Shown: positions 1 to 5,093, counted from the first letter of the stretch. The stretch is 5,190 nt of DNA from Desulfoplanes sp. (GCA_028708105.1 JAQVZR010000174.1:1-5190), one strand, 5' to 3'. The notes: a model not told the origin generated them from the letters alone. Program-made: numbers and translations.

Positions 1-94
1 CCCTCTCCCGTCTCCTTTCTCCTGCCTCCCCTCTCCCGTCTCCTTTCTCCTGCCTCCCTTCTCCTGCCTCCCTTCTCCCTCCCCCGCCTCCCTA
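1..94. repeat. Pyrimidine-only 14/28-base tandem repeat
   Basis: Bases 1-28 and 29-56 are identical copies of a 28-base unit. Each unit is itself two related 14-base halves, of the form CCCTCTCCCGTCTC and CTTTCTCCTGCCTC. Two more 14-base units follow at 57-70 and 71-84 and decay into CGCCTCCCTAA. Apart from one G per half-unit the + strand is all C and T, so the - strand is almost pure purine. The array runs off the left edge, so its true length is unknown. Similar GGAGACGGGAGA-type minisatellites occur between genes in several Desulfobacterota genomes (recollection, not checked). No function can be read from it; copy number probably varies by slippage. Confidence 0.9.
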
Positions 95-111
95 ATTTAT
101 CTCCCCGACAT

Positions 112-141
112 TTGACATTACCCTGCATGCGTAGCAAATAT
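112..141 (+). promoter_or_regulatory. Possible sigma-70 promoter upstream of map
   Basis: A perfect TTGACA lies at 112-117. With an 18-base spacer the -10 candidate is AAATAT (136-141), which matches TATAAT at only three positions. It is on the correct strand for map, which starts about 180 bases downstream. The -10 overlaps the inverted repeat at 128-165, so that repeat could act on this promoter. The call rests mainly on the -35 box and is weak. Confidence 0.3.
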
Positions 142-165
142 TCTCTTTTTGCGGAATACTACGCA
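128..165. repeat. Inverted repeat in the map leader
   Basis: TGCGTAG (128-134) is exactly complementary to CTACGCA (159-165), with 24 bases between. TATT (139-142) and AATA (155-158) can extend the stem if CAAA bulges out. An alternative inner hairpin pairs GCAAA (134-138) with TTTGC (148-152), and the two foldings compete. It could be an operator or an RNA hairpin in the map leader; no regulator family is recognised. A smaller stem, CTACC/GGTAG (211-215 and 229-233), lies further downstream. The rest of 166-306 shows only short CCTTGG iterations. Confidence 0.5.
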
Positions 166-320
166 CCCGTTTCCCCGGAATTCGCCCTTGGCCTTGGCCT
201 TCAGCCCTGTCTACCGTATGCTGCACAAGGTAGCCTGAACGGTGTATACCCAGCCCCTGACCAAATCCCTGCATAGAGCCCACAGGCCCTCCGGAGTATA
301 CTTTTCAAGGATTATACATC

Positions 321-1211
321 ATGACCAGGAATCTAAAAAAAACAGGCAGGAACGATCCCTGCCCCTGTGGCAGCGGCCTTAAATACAAAAACTGCTGCAT
401 GAACAAAGTAACGCAGTCCCAAACCGAATCTCTTGCGGATAAATATCTCAGAATACACAAAATCCGCCTCAAAGAGCCCAAAGATATCGAAGGCATCCGT
501 GCCAGCGGCACCTTGGTTATGGCCACCTTTGAAGAAGTCAAAAAAATCCTCGTTCCCGGAACCACAACCGAAGAAATCAATACGCTGGTACACGGATTCA
601 CTGTCAAAAACGGTGCCGTGCCCGCGCCCCTGAACTACAACGGTTTTCCCAAAAGTGTGTGCACCTCGGTCAATGACGTCGTCTGCCACGGTATCCCCGG
701 CGACTATGTTCTCAAGGACGGTGACATCCTCGACGTGGATATCACCACCATCCTGAACGGCTATTATGCCGACTGCAACCAGACCTTTTTTATCGGTACT
801 CCCAGTACCGATGCCCGGCATCTCGTGGATGTGACCAGAGAATGTCTCAAACGCGGCAAAGAGATGGCTCTGCCCGGGAACACCACCGGCGATATCGGCT
901 GGACCATCCAGCATTATGCCGAAGCTCAGGGCTGTTCCGTGGTCCGGGAGCTTGTCGGCCACGGGGTAGGCTTTTCCTTCCACGAAGCCCCGGAAGTTGC
1001 CCATTTTGGCAAACGCGGCCACGGCGTCGAGCTGGTTCCGGGCATGGTCTTCACCATTGAGCCCATGATCAACCTGGGTGCACGGCATGTGCGCACCCTT
1101 GACGACCACTGGACAGTGGTTACAAAAGATGGTTCGCTTTCAGCCCAGTTTGAGCAAACCTTTGTGATAACGGAAGACGGCTGCGAAAGTTTGACCCCCT
1201 TTGAACTCTAG
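321..1211 (+). CDS. map: Type I methionine aminopeptidase with N-terminal SEC-C zinc motif
   Basis: Cytoplasmic metalloprotease that removes the initiator methionine from new proteins after deformylation. The 296-residue product has two parts. Residues 10-26 are a SEC-C motif (CPCGSG, then YKNCC; Cys14, Cys16, Cys25, Cys26), a zinc-binding module also found at the C-terminus of SecA and known on some bacterial methionine aminopeptidases. Residues about 45-296 are the pita-bread catalytic domain. The five expected metal ligands are visible: Asp140 (DVDIT), Asp151 (YADCNQ), His214 (VGHGVG), Glu247 (TIEPM) and Glu278 (SAQFEQ). His123 and His221 match the substrate-binding histidines. The length fits the SEC-C class; the classical enzyme without the motif is about 260 residues. 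The start is supported by AAGGA at 307-311, nine bases upstream of the ATG, and by the SEC-C motif beginning soon after. It ends 8 bases before the phospholipase gene and probably shares its transcript. A diverged relic of its C-terminus lies at 2144-2317. Confidence 0.96.
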   Translation: MTRNLKKTGRNDPCPCGSGLKYKNCCMNKVTQSQTESLADKYLRIHKIRLKEPKDIEGIRASGTLVMATFEEVKKILVPGTTTEEINTLVHGFTVKNGAVPAPLNYNGFPKSVCTSVNDVVCHGIPGDYVLKDGDILDVDITTILNGYYADCNQTFFIGTPSTDARHLVDVTRECLKRGKEMALPGNTTGDIGWTIQHYAEAQGCSVVRELVGHGVGFSFHEAPEVAHFGKRGHGVELVPGMVFTIEPMINLGARHVRTLDDHWTVVTKDGSLSAQFEQTFVITEDGCESLTPFEL

Positions 1212-1219
1212 GAAACAAT

Positions 1220-2134
1220 ATGATCCGACAATGGCTACGTATTTTCTTTATGGGATCCGGAATTATCCTCCTTTTTGCCCCCATGGCCCATGCGTGGGGG
1301 GCAGGTGTCCATTTAGCCATTGGCAACAACATCCTGGGTTCTCTTGGTCTGATCTCTCCGCTCATTGCAGAGATCATCTGCAAACATAAAAATGCCTTTC
1401 TCTATGGCTGTCTGAGTGCGGACATCTTCATTGGTAAAGGATGCCGAACGACTCCCACTCACAGCCACAACTGGTCTATCGGACTCAAGCTTCTGGATTT
1501 TGCCCCAACCCCACAGCTCAATGCCTATGCGTACGGTTATCTGAGTCATCTGGCCGCAGACACTATTGCCCACAATTATTTTGTGCCCAATATGCTTGCA
1601 TCCACACCGGGCTGCGGCAAATTCAGCCATGTATATATCGAGATGCAGGCCGACATGCATGTTCCCTGGAACCCCGCCGAGGCCAAAAATCTCTTCAAAA
1701 TCTCGTACAAAGATGAAGATGCACGTCTTTTATGTGTCACCGAAAAGAAAAAGCTGTCCTTTTATGTAAAAAAGCAGCTATACCGCGGTGGTATCCTTGC
1801 CAGCAACCAAAAAACCTGGAACACCTCCCTGTCCCTCATGCACTATGTTCTTCCCCGGGCCACCGATCCTGAATATTTTGAACAGATGTTTCTTCTCAGC
1901 CGGGGTGTGGTCCAGGATTTTCTGACGGATCCCCAAAAGGCCTTTGTCCTGAACCTCGACCCTGTAGGCACAGACAACCTTCGCCGGGCTCATATCACGC
2001 ACAGACAACGCAGACGTTTCCTCAGACAGGGCAAGGCCCTGCCTGTTTTTGCCATCGCCCCCCAACTTCAGGAACTTGTTCAGCTGAGCACTCCCCAGCC
2101 CTTCTCGTTTGCGCTGGCCGCAAACGACAAATAG
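1220..2134 (+). CDS. Secreted zinc-dependent phospholipase C family protein
   Basis: Member of the Zn-dependent phospholipase C / S1-P1 nuclease-like fold (PF00882 style). Residues 1-25 form a signal peptide: positively charged start (MIRQWLR), hydrophobic core (about 8-21), and an AHA cleavage site before Trp26. Cleavage there leaves a mature protein starting with tryptophan, as in Bacillus cereus phospholipase C, where the N-terminal Trp is a zinc ligand. Other plausible ligands follow in family order: His31, Asp68 (SADIF), His81/His83 (THSHNW), His110 and Asp114 (YLSHLAADTIAH), His118, and Glu141 (YIEMQAD). The product is therefore probably an exported phosphodiesterase, though the substrate (phospholipid, teichoic-type polymer or other) cannot be read. 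At 304 residues the length is normal. AGGA (1210-1213) overlaps the map stop codon six bases before the ATG, suggesting translational coupling to map. The basic, Gln/Arg-rich tail (residues 253-271) is unremarkable. The TAG stop is followed in the same frame by a methionine aminopeptidase relic. Confidence 0.85.
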   Translation: MIRQWLRIFFMGSGIILLFAPMAHAWGAGVHLAIGNNILGSLGLISPLIAEIICKHKNAFLYGCLSADIFIGKGCRTTPTHSHNWSIGLKLLDFAPTPQLNAYAYGYLSHLAADTIAHNYFVPNMLASTPGCGKFSHVYIEMQADMHVPWNPAEAKNLFKISYKDEDARLLCVTEKKKLSFYVKKQLYRGGILASNQKTWNTSLSLMHYVLPRATDPEYFEQMFLLSRGVVQDFLTDPQKAFVLNLDPVGTDNLRRAHITHRQRRRFLRQGKALPVFAIAPQLQELVQLSTPQPFSFALAANDK

Positions 2135-2143
2135 CCCCATCCG

Positions 2144-2317
2144 TTGGTGCCGGGCATGGTCTTTACCATCGCACCCATGGTCAACCTCGGCGGCCGGGCC
2201 ATCCGCATTCTGGAAGACGGCTGGACCGTCGTCACCAAAGACGACTCCCTGTCGGCCCAGTTCGAGCAGCCCCTGGCCATAACGGAAACGAGATGCCGGA
2301 TACTGACACCGTTTTAA
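2144..2317 (+). pseudogene. C-terminal relic of a second methionine aminopeptidase
   Basis: The frame from TTG 2144 to TAA 2315-2317 translates into 57 residues that align without gaps to residues 238-294 of the intact map gene (321-1211). I count 41 of 57 identical residues. Recognisable blocks are LVPGMVFTI, WTVVTKD, SLSAQFEQ and LTPF. About 20 of the 41 shared residues use a different codon, so the two copies diverged under protein-level selection rather than by recent duplication. Nothing of the N-terminal 80 percent is present. The catalytic glutamate of TIEPM is alanine here (TIAPM), so it cannot be a normal aminopeptidase; the Glu of SAQFEQ remains. No ribosome binding site or suitable start precedes it. 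It begins nine bases after the phospholipase TAG and is in frame with that gene. Most likely it is the end of a lost paralogous map gene whose front was removed by a deletion or by insertion of the neighbouring gene. Confidence 0.88.
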
Positions 2318-2330
2318 GTAGACTAAAGTA

Positions 2331-2351
2331 CGCAGTGCACAGTGCGCAGTA
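2331..2351. repeat. Three-copy 7-base tandem repeat
   Basis: Three consecutive heptamers read CGCAGTG, CACAGTG and CGCAGTA, starting 14 bases after the stop of the methionine aminopeptidase relic. It is a short minisatellite remnant with no visible role. Confidence 0.7.
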
Positions 2352-2451
2352 GATGTGTGTGGCAAACAGGGGATACCGTACATACATATAATGCTAAACC
2401 AAACCCAGTTTCAGACCCATAGTTTTCGAACAGGTTATCACTGTTCAATTC

Positions 2452-2564
2452 TTTTTTCACCGCGAAGGGCACGAAGGGACGCGAAGGGTGAAGAATCTGG
2501 GATAGATTGGGCTTTGTTTTGTTGCTTTTCTTCGCGTTTCTTAGCGTTCTTCGCGGTGAAAAAA
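2452..2564. repeat. Large imperfect inverted repeat (35-base arms), likely a dispersed intergenic element
   Basis: The left arm at 2452-2486 starts TTTTTTCACCGCGAAG and ends ACGCGAAG. The right arm at 2530-2564 is its reverse complement over the outer 16 bases (CTTCGCGGTGAAAAAA) and the inner 8 bases (CTTCGCGT), with mismatches only in the 11 bases between. The 43-base loop is AT-rich. Each arm is built from iterated GCGAAG/CGAAGG words. The runs are T at the 5' side and A at the 3' side, so transcription in either direction gives a hairpin ending in A, which argues against an intrinsic terminator. Elements with CACCGCGAAG arms occur between genes in diverse bacteria (recollection, not searched). 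This is probably a non-autonomous, palindrome-type repeat. Confidence 0.75.
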
Positions 2565-2623
2565 ACTCAATCCCTCAAACGTGGTTTGGTTTACCAGGCC
2601 AATACCACAAAATTTTATTGTAG

Positions 2624-2643
2624 AGGCGATCCACGAATCGCCT
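2624..2643. repeat. Small hairpin AGGCGAT/ATCGCCT
   Basis: AGGCGAT (2624-2630) and ATCGCCT (2637-2643) are perfect reverse complements around a 6-base loop CCACGA. The preceding TTGTAG plus this stem resembles the GTAGGGGCGA-type intergenic palindromes seen in many bacterial genomes (recollection). It sits one base before the next hairpin and may be part of the same element. Confidence 0.55.
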
Positions 2644-2644
2644 A

Positions 2645-2673
2645 TTTTTCTGCGCCCGGGAGGTGCAGAAAAA
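2645..2673. repeat. Stable hairpin TTTTTCTGC/GCAGAAAAA
   Basis: TTTTTCTGC (2645-2653) pairs perfectly with GCAGAAAAA (2665-2673). The stem can continue through a G-T pair and two C-G pairs, leaving a loop of about five bases. As in the larger inverted repeat upstream, the T run is on the 5' arm and the A run on the 3' arm, so it does not have terminator polarity. The remaining bases, 2674-2770, show no gene and no clear structure. Confidence 0.6.
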
Positions 2674-2770
2674 CAGATCGGCTTCCGGCAATCCATTATG
2701 CCTGAACTAGGGTGCATGACGCCAAAAACACAATGCCTTCCAAAATAGGCTGACTTTAACACTTTTTCTC

Positions 2771-2798
2771 CTGCGCACGGCCAACTGCGCAATATATT
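2771..2798 (+). promoter_or_regulatory. Paired CTGCGCA motif upstream of the pyridoxamine kinase gene
   Basis: CTGCGCA occurs at 2771-2777 and again at 2785-2791, a 14-base repeat distance. The core TGCGCA is itself a palindrome. The second copy directly abuts a TATATT (2793-2798) that could serve as a -10 box about 30 bases before the ATG at 2832; no convincing -35 is present. The arrangement would suit an operator next to a promoter, but no regulator is recognised. Confidence 0.25.
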
Positions 2799-2831
2799 TT
2801 TCATCCTCTATCTTCTATCCGACATCTACCC

Positions 2832-3707
2832 ATGAAAAACCCCGTACCCCGCGCCGCAGCCATCCATGACCTCTCCGGATTCGGCAGAACATCCTTATCC
2901 GTAGTTATCCCCATATTGTCATCCATGGGGGTCCAACCCTGTTCCCTGCCCACAGCCGTGCTCTCCACCCACACCGGAGGATTCCAGAACTATCATTTTG
3001 TGGACCTCACGGATCATATGCAGGCCATTGTGGACCACTGGAAAGCAATTGGTGTCCATTTTGATGCCATCTACAGCGGTTTTCTGGGGTCTCCTAGGCA
3101 GATCGACATCGTGGAAAAATTCATCCACGATTTTGCCAATGATGATCAGTTGATCCTCATTGATCCCGTACTCGGCGATAACGGCCAGCCCTATTCCACC
3201 ATGGGCGAGGAAATGATTTCCAAGATGCGCGGTCTGATCCGGCACGCGGATGTGATCACGCCCAATTTTACGGAAGCCGCCTTTCTTCTGGACGAACCCT
3301 ATGATCCGAGCATCAGCCTCGGGGAACTGAAAACCTGGACCAAACGTCTGGCGGCCCAGGGACCGGCCAAGGTGATCATCACCAGTATCCCCGTACCTGA
3401 GGGCAAAAATGTTTCCTCGGTCCTGGCCTACAACCGCCCGGACAACCGGATGTGGAAGGTGGATTGCAGTTATATCCCGGCCCATTATCCGGGAACAGGT
3501 GATATCTTTGCCAGCGTGGTGGTGGGCTCCCTGCTCCAGGGAGACAGCCTGCCCATTGCCCTGGACAGGGCCGTGCAATTCGTATCTATCGCCATCCGAT
3601 CGACCTTCGGCTACGATTTCCCGGCCCGGGAAGGGGTGCTGTTAGAACGTGTCCTCCCAAGCCTCAATGCCCCGGTCATGGCCAGCAGTTATCAAATTCT
3701 GGAATAA
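2832..3707 (+). CDS. pdxY: Pyridoxal/pyridoxamine kinase (vitamin B6 salvage)
   Basis: Cytoplasmic ribokinase-superfamily enzyme that phosphorylates pyridoxal or pyridoxamine with ATP in the salvage route to pyridoxal phosphate. In the 291-residue product, AIHDLSGFGRTSL (10-22) forms the start of the fold, and STHTGGF (45-51) is the B6-binding loop in the form common in clostridial pyridoxamine kinases. DPVLGDNG (111-118) and TPNFTEA (143-149) are typical of the family, and YPGTGDIF (219-226) holds the anion hole and catalytic base Asp224. The length matches PdxY (about 287 in E. coli). The ATG is chosen because AAIHDLSGFGR normally lies a few residues from the N-terminus; no clear Shine-Dalgarno sequence precedes it. 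It is the first gene of a two-gene unit with the HAD phosphatase 12 bases downstream. The symbol pdxY is used for the pyridoxal/pyridoxamine kinase family; substrate preference and the distinction from PdxK-type enzymes cannot be decided here. Confidence 0.92.
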   Translation: MKNPVPRAAAIHDLSGFGRTSLSVVIPILSSMGVQPCSLPTAVLSTHTGGFQNYHFVDLTDHMQAIVDHWKAIGVHFDAIYSGFLGSPRQIDIVEKFIHDFANDDQLILIDPVLGDNGQPYSTMGEEMISKMRGLIRHADVITPNFTEAAFLLDEPYDPSISLGELKTWTKRLAAQGPAKVIITSIPVPEGKNVSSVLAYNRPDNRMWKVDCSYIPAHYPGTGDIFASVVVGSLLQGDSLPIALDRAVQFVSIAIRSTFGYDFPAREGVLLERVLPSLNAPVMASSYQILE

Positions 3708-3719
3708 AAAAAAGCGCCC

Positions 3720-4523
3720 ATGCATCCCATTATCCAAAAGAAATGCTTCATCTTCGATCTGGACGGCACAGTCTATCTGGGCGACCAGCCCATTGCCGGA
3801 ACCATCAGCTTCATCCGGACGTGGTGGAACAAAAAAGATTTCTATTTTCTGACCAACAACACGTCAAAAAATCTGGATGCCTATCTGCACAAGCTCAACG
3901 CGCTAGGCATCCCGGCCTCCATCGACCAAATCCTCTCCCCCCTGCTTCCCCTCGTGGACTACATGCAGGCACACGCCATCAGCCGCGTTTATCCCGTAGG
4001 CAATCAGGCCTTCACGGGCTATATTAAAAAACACATGCCCACATGCACCGTTACCGACGATTCCTCCCTATGCCAGGCCGTTCTGCTGGCCTATGATACT
4101 GAACTGACCTACGAAAAGCTGCGCACATCCTGCCTCTTACTGCAACATAAACATATTGCCTTTCTGGCCACCCATCCCGACAAAACATGCCCTTCTCCCC
4201 AGGGCCCCCTCCCGGACACAGGCAGTTTTCTGGCCCTGTACGAGGCCGCCACGGGCCGAAAACCGGATGTCGTCTTCGGCAAGCCCAACACCATTATGCT
4301 CGCCCGTCTGCTGAACATCTATGACAGGGAATCCATGGTCATGATCGGCGACAGACTCTACACGGACATGGTCCTGGCCAAAAATGCGGGTATCGACAGC
4401 ATCCTGGTCTTAAGCGGAGAATCCACACAAGAAGATGTGGACGGTTGCCCGGACAAACCCACGTGGGTCTTGCCGGATCTGGGAGAAATCGAAGAGGATC
4501 GAACTGAGGGGAAAAACCAGTAA
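3720..4523 (+). CDS. HAD-IIA family phosphatase (NagD / pyridoxal phosphatase-like)
   Basis: Haloacid-dehalogenase-type phosphatase of subclass IIA, with a C2 cap between motifs II and III. In the 267-residue product, motif I is DLDGT (nucleophile Asp13, acid/base Asp15), motif II is LTNNTS (about 44-49), motif III is the lysine of FGKPN (Lys188), and motif IV is MIGDRLYTDM (Asp211, Asp216). ATHPDKTCPS (150-159) and GSFLALYEAATGRKP (168-182) are characteristic cap segments. The family includes NagD (nucleotide phosphatase), phosphoglycolate and p-nitrophenyl phosphatases, and the mammalian pyridoxal phosphatase. The start lies 12 bases after the kinase stop with only an A-run and no Shine-Dalgarno, so it probably relies on reinitiation by ribosomes leaving the kinase gene. 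Pairing with a B6 kinase suggests a B6-phosphate phosphatase, but substrate is inference. The acidic tail after residue 255 is outside the fold. A strong terminator follows. Confidence 0.9.
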   Translation: MHPIIQKKCFIFDLDGTVYLGDQPIAGTISFIRTWWNKKDFYFLTNNTSKNLDAYLHKLNALGIPASIDQILSPLLPLVDYMQAHAISRVYPVGNQAFTGYIKKHMPTCTVTDDSSLCQAVLLAYDTELTYEKLRTSCLLLQHKHIAFLATHPDKTCPSPQGPLPDTGSFLALYEAATGRKPDVVFGKPNTIMLARLLNIYDRESMVMIGDRLYTDMVLAKNAGIDSILVLSGESTQEDVDGCPDKPTWVLPDLGEIEEDRTEGKNQ

Positions 4524-4593
4524 CCATATAAATTAATGCAGCAAATCCTCTCGGTGCAATTTGAATCTACAATTCCCATCAGCCGAACCATAT

Positions 4594-4633
4594 AAAAAAA
4601 TCCCCGCTCCGGTCCAGAGCGGGGATTTTTTTT
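4594..4633 (+). terminator. Strong intrinsic terminator, probably bidirectional
   Basis: A perfect 9-base stem, TCCCCGCTC (4601-4609) with GAGCGGGGA (4617-4625), has a 7-base loop and is followed by eight T (4626-4633). Seven A precede the stem (4594-4600), so the - strand also shows a hairpin followed by seven T. It closes the kinase/phosphatase unit on the + strand and would block transcription coming from the right. Confidence 0.95.
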
Positions 4634-4655
4634 GAGTACCACCATTTTTCAACTG

Positions 4656-4762
4656 CGGGGCATCAAGGGGCGCGCCCTTGCGGCCGCCCGATGGCATGGC
4701 GAAACGGCTTGTTTCATATGCTCGCCCCGTGCTCGGAAAGGACACCCGCAAGGAGTGCCCCT
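4656..4762. other. GC-rich cluster of hairpins, possible structured RNA or dispersed element
   Basis: Beginning about 20 bases after the terminator, several stems can form. CAAGGG/CCCTTG (4664-4669, 4675-4680) closes a GCGCG loop. GCATG plus GAAAC pairs with GTTTC plus TATGC (4694-4721), with a small internal loop and a GGCTT apex. CGGGGC (4656-4661) pairs with GCCCCG (4724-4729) and encloses both. A further stem GGACAC/GTGCCC (4740-4745, 4755-4760) has one mismatch and carries AAGGA in its loop. NotI-like GCGGCCGC lies at 4679-4686. The base composition is clearly more GC-rich than the flanks. It resembles no riboswitch or ncRNA class I can name; a repeated intergenic element is at least as likely. 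Confidence 0.4.
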
Positions 4763-4764
4763 AC

Positions 4765-4938
4765 ATGCATGACGATGTGCCTTATGGTGTATTCAAAAAA
4801 CAATGTGCGCTGAATAGTTACAGAAAAATAAGCATTGCAGCACAGACAGTGACCTGCTGCCATCCATGTGCTGGACAAGGAAAGGACTCCCCGCCCTTTC
4901 AGGCCTGGTGCACCAATCTGTACCGGGCACGCACGTGA
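4765..4938 (+). CDS. Possible small Cys-rich protein, unrecognised
   Basis: A 57-residue frame starts at ATG 4765. It is preceded by a full AAGGAG (4750-4755) with a 9-base spacer and ends at TGA 4936-4938. Cysteines are at residues 14, 31, 32, 35 and 49, including CCHPC, which could bind metal. There is no signal peptide, no membrane segment and no recognisable domain. The ribosome binding site is partly inside the loop of the 4740-4760 hairpin. The frame stays open upstream to a TTG at 4678, and the opposite strand is also open here, so openness itself is weak evidence. Most likely non-coding or an element relic; a small real gene cannot be excluded. Bases 4939-5093 hold nothing else I can support apart from the ribosome binding site of the next gene. 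Confidence 0.2.
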   Translation: MHDDVPYGVFKKQCALNSYRKISIAAQTVTCCHPCAGQGKDSPPFQAWCTNLYRART

Positions 4939-5093
4939 GAGAGCAGTGATCGTAAAAATCAATAAATCTCAACATGCCATCTTGTGGTATACGCAGCGGT
5001 TGTGATAGTTGACCCAATAATTTGTCGTGCTGTGGGATAGATCATTACCGGCTCAAAAAATCCCCACATCCGAAATATCCCCAAGGAATGTTC

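Noticed and set aside
92..283. 63-residue open frame on the - strand in the map leader
   Set aside because: Its content comes from local CCTTGG iterations and the inverted repeat, no ribosome binding site or domain is visible, and its C-terminal end runs into the tandem repeat.
333..1109. 258-residue open frame on the - strand opposite map
   Set aside because: It is a shadow of the map coding sequence; map has a full set of catalytic motifs and a ribosome binding site, whereas the - strand frame shows no family features.
2132..2134. TAG at the end of the phospholipase gene as a pyrrolysine codon
   Set aside because: The phospholipase is full length without the extension, the downstream block is clearly a truncated aminopeptidase, and map itself also ends with TAG as a normal stop.
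2452..2564. Large inverted repeat as a transcription terminator for the map-phospholipase unit
   Set aside because: The 3' arm ends in A rather than T on both strands and the loop is 43 bases long.
2587..2596. TGGTTTACCA as a FadR/GntR-type operator
   Set aside because: The half-sites TGGT and ACCA are two bases apart instead of the usual three, and it lies over 230 bases from the next start codon.
2355..2705. 116-residue + strand frame across the intergenic region
   Set aside because: It is translated through the large palindrome, the small hairpins and a frame with no ribosome binding site; the protein has no recognisable features.
4533..4751. - strand frame through the terminator and the GC-rich hairpin cluster
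   Set aside because: It reads through a strong terminator, has no ribosome binding site, and is likely a by-product of GC-rich sequence.
5009..5039. TTGACC (5009-5014) as the -35 box for the last gene
   Set aside because: No acceptable -10 hexamer is found at 16-18 bases spacing; the nearest AT-containing word (GATAGA) is too far and a poor match.
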